Source of the DNA: Oncomelania hupensis
Taxonomy: Eukaryota > Mollusca > Gastropoda > Littorinimorpha > Pomatiopsidae
NCBI GenBank assembly: GCA_036898135.1
Contig: CM072513.1
Span: 81,167,463-81,231,462 of the forward strand
Direction: 5' to 3'
DNA: 64,000 bases
Below the pieces are notes generated by a model. The model saw only the letters and a list, made by a program, of their open reading frames with translations. It was not told where the DNA came from and did not search any database. Each line of letters starts with the position of its first letter. The first letter of the stretch is position 1. The translations under genes were made by a program, and so were the position numbers. Positions 28,584 to 38,864 of this stretch are shown one piece after another.

Positions 28584-31500
28584 TTGTTTTAAAATTTATT
28601 AAAGATAATGATGAAGATGTTGGTGTGATTGTATGTGTGTGTGTGTGAGTGATGTGATTTCCAAGTTAAAGTTAAAGGTTAATTATTATTATGTTAATTT
28701 CTTAAGGGACAGATTGGAAGATTAGACTGTACCCAGCTAACCACAATTTCGGGGCGCGATGGGGCCTGCATCGGGCAGCCCGATGGGGCCCGGATCGGGC
28801 TACCGATCGGGGCCCGATCGGGCAAATGGAAATTGGAACCGACTCGGGCCCGATTCGGGTAAAGATCGGGCGATCGTCGGGCTACCCGAAACTTACCCGA
28901 TCGTAACCCCTTGTTCGCCAAACAGTAGCCCGACTTTCGATAAAGATTGGGCGATCGTCGGGTTACCCAAAACTTACCCGACCAAAAAACCCAACCTTTG
29001 CCGAACGGTAACCCGATTCCGGCAAAGATCGGGCATACGTCAGGATACCCAACACCAACCCTATTGTAACCCAACTTAAACCAGAAACAACCCCGATAAT
29101 GCCCCATCCCTGGCCAATGCTGATTTACCCTAAAATCATATCCCACATATTGTTTATGATATGTGATTGCATGAAGAAAGAATTGAGAGGTCTGGTGTTA
29201 ATAGGGACTGTCGGCACAGGCGTTTTTGTTTTCGGAAGTCTTTGGTGTGTCCCCACTTAAGTATTTACACACCATTTCGATAACGATATAGCCTATATTA
29301 ACGTGATCTTCGTCGCTATCGAAAGCGTGTGTAAATACATAAACGAAAGGCAAAGCACCCAAAAAACAACCACAGTGAAAATAGAAATAGGTTTTCGCAG
29401 GCAAACACAATTTCCGAGCACATGCAACTGTAGAACTTAGAAGAAAACTGTAGAAAATTGGCGACTAAGTACAACCGGAAAAGACCAGCAGTAATGGGCA
29501 CGGAAATTTACCCTTGACTTATAATGTATAAATAAATACAATAGTTAAAAGAAACACTGTAACAATATTTTACATATTGTATGATAAAAATTAAGAATTA
29601 TAAGCACAATTAAATAATTATATCTTGCTGAATTGATTTTGTATAAATATTTTTCACATACATACGCCGCAGCATATGTGAAGTAGACGAAACATTCCAG
29701 ACAGTTTAGCCAATTAGAAGCGAGAGTAGACCTATGTTAGCGTGTGCGCAGCGTGGCTTTGTGGTGGGGCAGAATCGGGCGGCACACGGGAGAGCGAATC
29801 GTTACGCATCCACATTTCTCGACTCCGCTACGCATCGGGGTTTTGTAGGGTTATGTGGGTCCCTACTAAAACCCGACAAAAGTCGGGATGCCCTATGTGG
29901 CCCCAGTGGGGCCCCGATCGGGCTGGTTTGCTGGGTATCATTAGTCTAAAATCTTTATCCCTAATAAAAAAGTTTCAAAGTTTTTCTCTCTCTTACTCAC
30001 TCACTCTCTCTCACTCTCTCTTTTCCCCCCTTTCCTCTACAGCATGCAGTGTAGCAGTATTCTAAGGCAGCACTTCAAATGGCGATAGGTATGCTTCCTA
30101 TGATGACTTGTTTGATCAATTTGCAGAGACTATGCCGCTATCACCTTCATCGCCAACAATCGCTTTGAGACGGGAAAGAAGAAGCTGGCGTACATGAGGT
30201 TCAGAGACTTTGCTGAATGTGCCACTCACATGATCACGAACTGGTCTTACAGTTCTGTGGGTAAGTCACAGGAATTACATTGTTACATTTAAAATAAATT
30301 ATTCACATTTTTTTTTAGAAAAGAGAGAGAGAGCGTTTCGGAACACTGAGTGCTCTCAAATCTAATTATTATCTTGCCAATTAATTCCACCCAAAAGCCT
30401 CTCTTAATCCAAGGACAATTAATTCAGCTGTAAGTTTATCTTATTCCAAGGTTTATTCGTGAGGACACGTAATAAGCATGGACGATAAATGACATTTGAT
30501 GTAATTGTTATCTTGCCAATTAATTCCACCCAAAAGTCTTGTCTTATTCCAAGGACAATGAATTCAGCTATAAGTCTCTCTTATTCCAAGGCTTATTCGT
30601 GAGGACACGTAATCTAAGTATTATCTTGCCAATTAATTCCTGTCCAAAGTCTCTCTTGTTGTAGAGTGCAAGGGTCACGAGGACATGGACGTGGACTTAG
30701 ACCGCGAGTTCTTGCTGTCGCTGAGAGAACTGAAGGCTTTGGCAGAGAAGGACTGCGTGGAGGAGCACAAAGGACTGTTGCTGAAGACAACACACTTCTC
30801 TGACAGAGTCACTGGCTACCTCACTGATAACTTCAAGGTAATAAGCCTGGCAGATAAATGAAGGCAATGATGTTGATTTTTGCACCTATTCCTAACGACA
30901 TGTGTTTGTTGCCATTGCATATTATATTTTGTTTGTTTGTTTTTTTATCAAGTGACTCACCTTTTTGTTAATACAGATTTATTGACTTCACTCGATGATG
31001 ATTATGATTTTGATGAAGATGATTATGATGTTGATGATTATGATGTTGATGAAGATGATTATGATGTTGATGATGATGATATTGATGAAGATGATTATGA
31101 TGTTGATGATGATTATGATGTTGATGATTATGATTATTATGATGATGTTGATGATTATGATTATTATGATGATGTTGATGAAGATGATGATTATGATGTT
31201 GATGATGATTATGATGTTGATGATGATGATTATGATGATGATGATGATTATGTTGATGATGATTATGATGTTGATGATTATGATGTTGATGAAGATGATT
31301 ATGATGATGATGATTATGATGTTGATGATGATGATTATGATATTGATATTGATGATGACGATGATGTTGATGATGATGATTATGATGATGATGATTATGA
31401 TGTTGATGATGATGATTGATAATTTGACAGACAATCACCCTGCATCAACTTCACGTGGACTCAACTCTTTCACGTAATGTGGTTTCACCTATCTAAATCA

Positions 31501-34066
31501 CTCAGCCCGTCAAGCCGTTGGTGAGACATGGGGGATGCTGTCGCAAAGAATTTTCACCGCTTTGGCCTGTCTGATGCTATGTGACATGTCCAGCGCCGTC
31601 CATGTTTTGACATCATCTGTCCAACTCCTTCTTTGCCTTTCTCTACGTCTGCCTCCTGCTATTGTTCCTTGCATAATGGTTTTGCAAGTGCGATCAATCA
31701 TTGTCATGGTGTTGCCCTGTGCTGAGTCATGTTTTGGATATGAACGTTTGGTTTCAGTCTTTGTCCAAGACCATCATCAACATTGCTTATGGCTTGAACC
31801 ACAACAGGGAGTCTAAAGATATCTTCATCGATCTCTTTGAGAAGGTACTTTATTATGATTATTATTATTATTATTATTATTGTTTTGTTGTTATTATTAT
31901 TTTATAAATTCTTTCTTTCTTTTTTCCTCTTATAAATGAATTTCTTTATTTTGACACCATCACAAGATTACTTTCTCAGCCAGTAAGGGTCAATTTAGCA
32001 GCAGTTATCCCACACTGTGGCGCTCGCTACATTAGCTTCATACTTTTAACAGGATTACCTCCCATCCAAATTTCATTCATTTGATTTTGTTTTAGATCCA
32101 GCAGGCTTTTTACAGGTTTTCCCTTTCTCCCTATCCCTCTCACATTCTTACGTCTAGGCACAAGGACTCTGCAGAGTTCAAAATCAGAGGCATCAAGTAG
32201 CAGCAGTAATTGCCATAGCTTTCAATTCTGATCAGATGAATTCACTATTTTCTGCAGTTGAAGGGAGTAACGCCGTAACTAGTGTAGGAGTTGAATGTTT
32301 TCCCTTTAAGGGTGGAATCAAACTGTGATTGAAAAGTTATGTGTTTTGTACTAGACCGCGTTAGCTTATAACTCCTGACAAAAGCTTTTTAGTGAAATAC
32401 ATGTATAGAGGTTGTTTTATTCTGGTGTGTTTTGCCTTCTTCAACCTTTGTACTGGTCTTATAGATGATGTTTGAACTTTGGTTTTGAATGCTGGTCTGT
32501 TGCTGCAGAACATCGTCCATTTTACACTACAGGTGCGCTACCCAAAACCTTATTAAAGGTTGGGATCAATCGGGTGACAGTTCACCAGTTGTTCTCCAAT
32601 CTTTTTTGTGTTTTTTTTAAAAGTAAATTTTATTGAAATGTACATGTGTATTCTGCAGTTGATCGAGCCGAGTGTACAAAACCACTGGAATTGCTCAGAT
32701 ATAGAAGCCGTGCTGACTGCCTACAAGGAAACAGCCCTCAAAATGGATTTCTTCAGGTTAGTTGGTTCTTGTATTTTTTTCTGATCTAGCCCACTGTCCA
32801 AAGCAAAGAGTTGCTCAAGATGCTTGCTACCCTCAATGTGGCAGCGCCTGTGATACTCCCATGTAAGTCATCTAAGGTGCTTGTTATTTTCCAAGAACTA
32901 ACATGCCCCTAATAGTTTTCAAGAGTCAAGGTCAAATCTCAATTCATCCAGTACTCACATGCTGCAAGTTTGCGGACTGTTCGAGGCTATGACCACTGAG
33001 CCAGTGTCAAACATTTATGAACCAGCATCTACTTTTTGATGTATACTTTCAATTTTGGCAAATAATTGCAATATCGAGCGTCACATGATTTTGCATTAAC
33101 ATTATGATGCAGATTTTCAATTTTGGGCTGAATTCCAATGTCTGTGTTTTTTGCCCAGTTCCTTGTCTGAATTTTTTGCACACTTTTTCACCAGACAGCT
33201 ATCAACAAATTGTCGGGTGACATTACGCTGCTTTCTCCGTTGTTTCATAATAATATTTTGCTTACTTTCCTCTCCAGAACTATGCCAAGGTAAAGAAAAG
33301 GGGATTACTTTTATCAATATCTCCTTGCTAAAATAATAACTTAAATATTTGGGGGTTTTGTTTTGTTTTTTACATTTTATTGTCCATTTTTATTGGGAAA
33401 GTCTGGGCTGCCTCCCATGGGGAAGGCGTTGTCGCAGCCTGTGGCACACCCAAATCCAACCCTAATATTAGTTGTGTTTTTAAAATTTTGCTGGGGGAGC
33501 AAACCGGAGTACCCTGAGAAAACCCCCGAGACATTGCCAGAGTCGAAAGTAAATAAAATTCTGAGAAACTTAATGCCCAAAGGCATGATCGATCCCACAT
33601 TTGTCAGATGCCATAGGTTTCTAGCCTGTGGACAAGGAAAATTAGCCCTGTCTTCGACCATGCGGCCACGCTTGTTTTCACAACGGCGCCATACCTTTCA
33701 GTTTGGAATGAGTTCAAGATTCATCGAAGGTGTTCATGGATGTCACTTAATGTTCCAATATGATTTCTTCCTTATTTTTTTTATTATTTCAGAACCTCTC
33801 CTCATCAGTGTGGGAACTGTACATGAGAAGGCATTGTATTTTATAGACTGATAACTTTCCATAGTTTTATGCAATACCATACAATGAATACAACATAGCT
33901 TTATTGTCAAATAAAACCCAGAAGTTCCAATATGCTTTTGTAGTATTTAAAGTGTTTCTTCTTTCTGTATTTCAGGACCTCTCCTCACCTTCAGCCAGCT
34001 TGGGAGCGGTACATGAGGACAATTATAGCTTGTGTGGTGTCCATGTATCCCAGACCCAAGTCTTGA
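19658..34066 (+). CDS. FIBP: Acidic FGF intracellular-binding protein
   Basis: Nine coding exons: 19658-19739, 21354-21552, 23921-24047, 27915-28015, 30127-30260, 30665-30837, 31758-31844, 32659-32756 and 33976-34066. All are GT-AG with consistent phases, giving 1092 nt and 363 aa, against about 357-364 aa in vertebrates. Family landmarks: [18 protein letters not shown] at the start; [55 protein letters not shown] then [26 protein letters not shown]; and a Trp-Glu-Arg-Tyr-Met C-terminal helix. The family binds internalised FGF1 and other partners in the cytoplasm and nucleus; it has no known enzymatic motif. Exon 3 follows a (GT)n acceptor, and decayed copies of exons 4 and 9 lie in the introns. 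An ATTAAA at 34341-34346 may be the poly(A) signal. Very confident. Confidence 0.95.
19978..21206 (+). mobile_element. 5'-truncated LINE (CR1/jockey-like), 3' end
   Basis: A reverse-transcriptase C-terminal half (19981-21093) is followed by a short 3' UTR and a GCTAT-type tail (CTATGCTATGCTATGCTAAG at about 21186-21206). It lies in FIBP intron 1 in the sense direction. A UTR-like fragment with ACAAAGACGAAAGAAGAGAC precedes it at about 19838-19925. Both UTR motifs reappear at 41.34-41.50 kb. Confidence 0.8.
19981..21093 (+). pseudogene. LINE reverse transcriptase, 5' truncated, frame open
   Basis: 370 aa are open from ATG at 19981. The frame begins inside RT motif A ([15 protein letters not shown], lacking the first Asp context). 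It continues with [11 protein letters not shown] (RT motif B), FADDTKAY (catalytic pair Asp90-Asp91), the thumb region and a C-terminal WNNL...FKNSLDKLF block. Endonuclease and N-terminal RT regions are missing, so it cannot be autonomous. The frame has no stops, so it is a fairly recent insertion. Confidence 0.8.
22695..23384 (-). mobile_element. RTE-type LINE 3' fragment, copy B
   Basis: On the minus strand it reads [54 protein letters not shown] and on to the tail [16 protein letters not shown] with interruptions. It ends in a (GGATA)n 3' tail, seen on the plus strand as TATCCTATCCTATCC at about 22700-22720. It is 5' truncated and lies in FIBP intron 2. Confidence 0.85.
23886..23918. repeat. 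(GT)n microsatellite forming the FIBP exon 3 acceptor
   Basis: About 16 GT units run directly into TAG|GTACTACAG, so the acceptor of FIBP exon 3 has a UG repeat where a polypyrimidine tract would be expected. Confidence 0.95.
24048..25714. other. FIBP intron 3, left part
   Basis: AT-rich intron with no clear element. A 23-codon open stretch starts at an ATG near 24895 ([11 protein letters not shown]..., acidic) and stops; it resembles the acidic head of DNA-transposon proteins but is too short to call. Confidence 0.3.
25715..26352 (+). mobile_element. Solo LTR, family 2, copy 2
   Basis: 638 bp, TGTTACACTCG...CAACGTAACA, with the 5-bp direct duplication CTAGA on both sides (25710-25714 and 26353-26357). 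Same family and orientation as 8102-8674 and 26673-27256. It lies in FIBP intron 3. Confidence 0.85.
26358..26545 (+). repeat. Interspersed repeat (SINE-like), copy 2
   Basis: Uninterrupted relative of 7985-8745. It contains ACCCAGCAAGCAATAGGTC, GGATTGTGATCAGTTGTCTG and GTGCCTTGAGCAGCTCTTGA. The last phrase recurs at about 60270 and, diverged, at 56505, so these SINE-like repeats share a tail module. Confidence 0.55.
26673..27256 (+). mobile_element. Solo LTR, family 2, copy 3
   Basis: 584 bp, TGTTACACTCG...AACGTAACA, flanked by TTATT on both sides (26668-26672 and 27257-27261). The flank is low-complexity, so this duplication is weaker evidence than in the other copies. The body is very similar to copies 1 and 2. 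Confidence 0.78.
27818..27890. repeat. (ATT)n microsatellite
   Basis: About 70 bp of TTA/ATT repeats just upstream of FIBP exon 4, followed by a normal pyrimidine-rich acceptor. Confidence 0.95.
28024..28116 (+). pseudogene. Decayed tandem copy of FIBP exon 4
   Basis: Starts 8 bp after exon 4 ends and aligns along nearly the whole exon: GACATCAAACCAATATTCAA, GCTGTGGAAGAGCTGTAA and TACCTAGTGGAAAATGTCCA versus the exon's GACAACATCAAGCGAGTGTT, GTTGTGGAGGAGCTGAAA and TACCTGGTGGAAAATATTCA. The frame is broken by a TAA at the former Lys codon. The acceptor is lost (CCAG|TGAC remains). Confidence 0.85.
28501..28582. repeat. (TC)n microsatellite
   Basis: About 80 bp of TC repeats with one TTTC interruption, in FIBP intron 4. 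Confidence 0.98.
28731..29937. mobile_element. 1.2-kb TIR element with CCCGATCGGG subterminal repeats
   Basis: Left end ACCCAGCTAACCA and right end TGGTTTGCTGGGT are inverted (one mismatch). Both sides next to the ends are crowded with GGGCCCGATCGGGC-type palindromes (28750-29060 and about 29840-29930). A TA flanks both ends (28730-28731, 29936-29937), or ATTAG a few bases out; the true duplication is uncertain. No transposase frame is visible, so it is a non-autonomous element. It lies in FIBP intron 4. Confidence 0.65.
30364..30663. repeat. Imperfect 140-bp tandem repeat (2.3 copies)
   Basis: The unit ATTATCTTGCCAATTAATTC ... TTATTCGTGAGGACACGTAA recurs at about 30368, 30509 and 30619 (truncated) in FIBP intron 5, ending next to the exon 6 acceptor. 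Confidence 0.85.
30993..31420. repeat. Long degenerate GAT/TAT trinucleotide array
   Basis: About 430 bp of GATGAT/GATTAT/GTTGAT units in FIBP intron 6. The open frames it creates on both strands (Asp/Tyr/Val, His/Asn, Ile or Met runs) are artefacts. Confidence 0.97.
31509..31735 (-). mobile_element. Diverged RTE-type LINE 3' fragment, copy C
   Basis: The minus strand reads [18 protein letters not shown] then [17 protein letters not shown], the C-terminal tail of an RTE-like polyprotein of a different subfamily from copies A, B and D-G. It ends about 20 bp before the FIBP exon 7 acceptor. Confidence 0.7.
33401..33670. repeat. SINE-like repeat, diverged copy
   Basis: Contains AACCGGAGTACCCTGAGAAA, a phrase shared (diverged) with 36165-36200, followed by a degenerate tRNA-like head (GATCGATCCCAC ... 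CATAGGTTT ... ATGCGGCCACG) in the same order as at 36234-36305. It lies in FIBP intron 8; the head is on the minus strand. Confidence 0.5.
33750..33840 (+). pseudogene. Decayed tandem copy of FIBP exon 9 with its acceptor
   Basis: GTTCCAATATG, then pyrimidine-rich sequence, then TATTTCAG|AACCTCTCCTCATCAG, repeats GTTCCAATATG...TATTTCAG|GACCTCTCCTCACC of the real exon 9 about 175 bp downstream. A net deletion shifts the frame: used as an exon it would stop at TGA after about ten residues. The acceptor is still intact. Confidence 0.8.
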
Positions 34067-36149
34067 CAAGTTGTGCTCCTGGATGGTCAGCACCCTCGCC
34101 ATGTCCCCAGCCTCGTCATATCTCATCTCTGCAGTATCGATCACACGATGAAAATCCTAGCAGCTTGGCGTAAACTTGCAGATGGAAATTGAACCTCACT
34201 ATTTTGCAAATCTTGGGTGTAATCTAATTTCGCTCATTTTGTACTACAAAGTGCTTTTGTTTAATACATTTGAAAGCAAAATTTAAATAATTAGTTTTTG
34301 AATCGTTTGTAATTTCTACACAAGTTTCTTTTTGCTTTTTATTAAATACATTGAAGTTAGCAAAATCAATATGAAGGCATAATTAGGGTTCTACTTCCTG
34401 CCTTATAGTTACAGTTACTGCTCCAAGATGCTTTCTACTAAGAATCATGAGAAATGATTAGAGGCTCAAACAGAAGCAATGCAGCTGGAAAGTGTTCAGC
34501 TTTAGATTTTTATTTTATTTTATTAAGCAAATGGAGGTTATTTTATTGTTTCGTTGAAAAAAAATATATATAAAAATTTGCAGTGACATTTCCATCACTG
34601 ATGTACCATTCGTCTTTTAGGATTTAACCGATCAGACTGCCAAGTCTGCTGTTTAACATTCTCTACTGCCTCTACACAAGCCCAATAGAGCGTTCACTGT
34701 TATCGAGCTGCGTTGGAATGCTACTAATAGATGCAGGTAGAACAGCTGGCCCGAAAGCTGACGCTGACCCAAGTCCGATGGTCAGAGGCGGTTGAGGCTC
34801 ACTCTGCCTGTACTGGATAGATAGATCTCTGATACTGGGCTAGCTTCAAGGTCGCCTGTTTAGTGCAACTTAGCCTGCTCTTTGTAGTTGTACATGTGGA
34901 AGTTGGGTGTGAAGCCCATGTGATTGCCATGTGTGCTGTCAGCATCCTCTTCAGTGCTCCGTAATAGTGTCAGTCCTAAGAATCTGCCTGGGAGGCTGGG
35001 AGGTGGTGATGATGCTATCTTGTATAGCTCAGTCATCCGAGTTCTGCAGACATGCTCACATGTACAGGTATTGGGTCCATGATTATGTGTTGAGTTTAGT
35101 GTGTGTAAGAGAGAGCTGGAGAACTTTTGAATGCATATATGCACTTGCATACACATCTAAATGTGCGTGTTTGTTTAAAATTAAAGTTTGTGATTATAGA
35201 TTTAGAGTGTATGTGTTGTTTGTAGTACTGGTGGGTTGGGAGAGGGAGGAGGGGAGGGTGGGCGTTGAGAATGAAGATCATCAAGGGAGCGCTACTGGAG
35301 AGCAACTAAGCAAGCCTCTGCATTGTAAATATTGATGTAAAAGAAAGTTAAAAATCATGAGCGCGCAACAAAAAAACAAAACATGGTTTTCATTGTTTTG
35401 AAGGCTGATTTATTTTGAGATCACAGTTTGATATAGTCTTATTATTTACTAACAAAACGTTCTGTAGCAAAGACAAACAAATGGTAAAAACCATGCGATT
35501 CAAACAAAACATTATTAAAACCATAAATAATAATAATAATAAATAACAACAATAAAAATAATAAATAATTTTTGTTAAGGCCACGCCTTATAATATTTAG
35601 ATATTTTAACTATTTTGTAAGTAATAAACACCCACACAAACACCCCACCCTCATCTCCACCTACAAAAAAAATGAAAATGTGGTAACAGTGCGATTTTCA
35701 GGTAAAAGAATTATTTCCTTCCAAACCACATGGAGATAAAAGCAAAACATTACCACACTGTACAGATTAAAGCGTTAATTGTTTTTAAAAATATTCACAC
35801 GTTCATCACAGTTGATCTGGCATTACATCACAGGCAGGGGAGACGGTTAGGAAGAACTCGTCAACCAAAGTCAAACCCAAACATAACCATAAATTACTCT
35901 AACATTAATAATAATAATAATAATAATACTGGATGTTATATACGCGCCTTTCCCCAAATCAATCAGGCTCAAAGCATGGCGATCTGTACCAACATACACG
36001 CTCACCTGTCTCATCTACCCTCACACACACACACAACAAATACACATCCATCACTCAAACAGGTGGTGTAAAGGCAGGAAGATCGCTATTAAAAAACAAA
36101 AAGAAATCGATTTTTTTAAAAATTTATATATTGACTGCCTCTATTATTA
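34067..36149. other. FIBP 3' UTR and intergenic sequence
   Basis: No further exon seen. ATTAAA at 34341-34346 is a candidate poly(A) signal. Short AAT repeats lie at about 35525-35575 and 35905-35930, and a CA tract at about 36022-36035. Confidence 0.4.
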
Positions 36150-36305
36150 TTTTTTAAGGGAGGGAGGGAACCAGAGTGCCCGGAAGAAAACCCTCGGTGA
36201 CCTCAATAGTCTTGTAACTAAGTCACATACGTTCGCCCCTTGCGGGAATCGAACCCGCGACCTTCGGCATAGGAAACCGGCGACTAATCCACTGCGCCAT
36301 GAGGC
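36150..36305 (-). repeat. tRNA-derived SINE with tRNA-Arg(CCU)-like head
   Basis: Bases 36305-36234 on the minus strand fold as a 72-nt tRNA-like unit. The acceptor stem pairs at six of seven positions (GCCTCAT with AAGGGGC), the T arm is perfect (GCGGG TTCGATT CCCGC), and the anticodon loop TTCCTAT would present CCU. Box A-like GGCGCAGTGG and box B GGTTCGATTCC are present. Because the adjoining GTGCCCGGAAGAAAACCCTC phrase and the head recur at 33.5 kb, I read it as a SINE head rather than a tRNA gene, but a real or pseudo tRNA-Arg is possible. Confidence 0.6.
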
Positions 36306-38864
36306 CACCACATTACACTCAAGTCAAGTATAACTTGCCCTTATATACACTTTGCTGAAAGTTAACCTTTGCCTGTAGATCAGGGGAGTCCAAGCTGGTT
36401 TTCTAATAAAAAAAGGTAAATAATAGTAACAATAATGGATCCTATATACACGCTTTACCCCAAATCACCAATGGGACTCAAAAGTACAGCAATCTGTACC
36501 AAAATACAGGATTACGTGTTTCACACACTCTCCCTCACAAAACAAACACACATCTACCACTTTAGCATGTGCTGTAAAGGCAGGGAGATCCCTATTAAAA
36601 AATGGAAAGGGGATAGATTTTTGTTTTGTTTTTTACAGAAAAAGTCATGCATACTTCAGTTGCTTAGAAACTCCAAGCATTGCTCAGAAATAGCAAAGAT
36701 CTTTACATGTATCAAAGTTTAAGTGTCGACGCTGTTCCAATACAAAGTCACAGAGTAATGAAATTTTTACCTTAGAAAACGACGTACGGCAACCCCGTAA
36801 TCTGTACAGATAAAATAATTATGCAGGTCCCATATATATATATATATATAATGATTAAATTATGCAAGAGTTCATTTAATTCATTCATGAGATTATGAGT
36901 GAATAAGCACTTATTAAGCTCACAAACATTTCCACAAAAAATGCATGATCACAGGGCTGTTGGATTACTGTGAGAATGAGAAAGTTTGCCTGAAAGTAAA
37001 ACTGGAAATATGTTTCAAAATGTGAAATATTTTTCTTCTTTGAAGAATCAATATCATCGTTAATTAAATAATATTCGTATCTGCTGTGGAGAAGAAAAAA
37101 AAAAGAGATTAAGTTTGTTTGTTTGTTCATTGTTAGTGTGCTTATTCTTTGAATAGCAGTGAAGTTGTCTAAATTTGTTGTAAATAAAGTTGTCTTATGT
37201 TTCCAGTAGAAAGACCTCACACAGACGCCTACAATAACAAGCTGAAGACATCTGAACCATTCATGCAAAAATAATACAGTTGTTTGAAAATGTGATATAA
37301 AGTTTTGATAGTTGTATAATTATCATTGATTTACAATGCAATACAATCTAAAAACGTTTTCGTTCTCAGTTAGTGTTTTGCTCATTTTCTAGTCATGCAT
37401 TTTTGTAATTAACTTGCCAGCTGGAAAAATAAACTATAAACTATTATTATTTGACACTGTTTTGAAATATGTAAATGTCCTATTCCCATGTACATTTAAC
37501 TCAGGTTTTACACCCATGAAAAGGACAGTTCTGATAAAAAATTTTAAAGAAAATACAAAGTCAGGACAAAAAATCTGCAGAAACGAATAATAACTTAAAT
37601 ATGAGTGGATATGCCAAAAGGGGTTAAAATCATATCATGGCACTCTTCCAAACTTTGGGTAAAAATGACATTGTTCAAAATGGGAAAATTTAGATAAGAA
37701 TTACATTGTTCCAATTGGACATTTTGGGGTAAGAATCATGACATCATTCCAATTAATAAAAAATCGAATGAGAATGACATTGTTTGAAATCATGAAGCTT
37801 TGGATAAGAGTTCAAAATCGTTTTTTACGAACGTGCTCTAACCCAGAAGATCGCAGTTGGTCAAAATATATAATATACACAATAATTGCACATTTTGTTT
37901 AGAATAGAAAAGTGAACACAAAACACAAAATTGTAAGTTCTTGATAAAACCAGTGAGCAATCCACATGTTGCCATTGTCGCATATAAACACACAACTTAA
38001 CCATTAAACGCAATGCATTGAAATTAAAGACAATTGTTAAAATAACACTCAGAATATGTCACTAAAATTTAAGCTTTCCATAAAAACAATGAAGAAAGTG
38101 ATTGCTATACATTAATACTGGTAAAACTATACAAATAATCCATTACAGGCAAACTGATGAATTTACCATTTACTATAAAATATATGTTCTAATATTACTA
38201 TGAAATATGCTCCCACTCCACCAAATTAAAAACTTTAACACAAAACTGAATTTAAACAGTTGAAGAAAAAATCACAACAAATAACTAGTTCACCAACCCA
38301 AATTTCCATTCCAAACTATCAACTCTAACATGCTAAATTGTAAAATCATTGAGGTGGTTGCAAATTGTGCAAAAGAATAAAACGTGGCAACTCTCAGAGC
38401 CTTAGACTGCCCGGTTTGAATCTATCGGACCACCGCAACGATTTTTTAACTATTTTACTTCAAGGTTCCAGCAGTCACCTTCCATTTTTTCTGTATAACA
38501 TGTCAACTCAATATAAAATTAAAATTTAAGCCATTCATATCCAGTTCAACTGGGCTAAACAACACTCTAACAAAAGCAATAAGACAATAATATTACATCT
38601 TCAAGCATGCTAAAACTAGTGAAAGTAATAATTATATACGAATAGAATGGTGATAAATAATTAATTCTGTCTGTGATTTTTAACAGTGAAATATATGTCC
38701 ATATCCATAATCTCTGTTACCAAAGGGCGCATTAGCACTTTGTGGTTCGGATTCCTTTTATCACAGGCGTACATAAAAATTTTGTCTTTTATCACCAAAA
38801 AATTTCATCCACAATCAAAAGAATGTATGTGCTGGATACAGTTAGCATTATCAGAATGTTTAAT
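36306..38864. other. Intergenic and probable FBXO48 3' UTR
   Basis: AT-rich, no supportable exon or element beyond a short AT tract at about 36833-36850. The right part, up to 38864, presumably contains the FBXO48 3' UTR. Confidence 0.4.

Noticed and set aside
28694..29146. 150-aa minus-strand frame with Gly/Arg/Pro pattern
   Set aside because: Product of the GGGCCCGATCGGGC repeats in the TIR element.
30880..31477. Asp/Tyr-rich, His/Asn-rich, Ile-rich and Met-rich open frames
   Set aside because: All arise from the trinucleotide array on both strands inside FIBP intron 6.
33363..33851. 162-aa plus-strand frame in FIBP intron 8
   Set aside because: Runs through a SINE-like repeat and the decayed exon 9 copy in the wrong frame; no domain.
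36885..37268. 127-aa minus-strand frame
   Set aside because: AT-rich, no splice context, no domain and biased composition.
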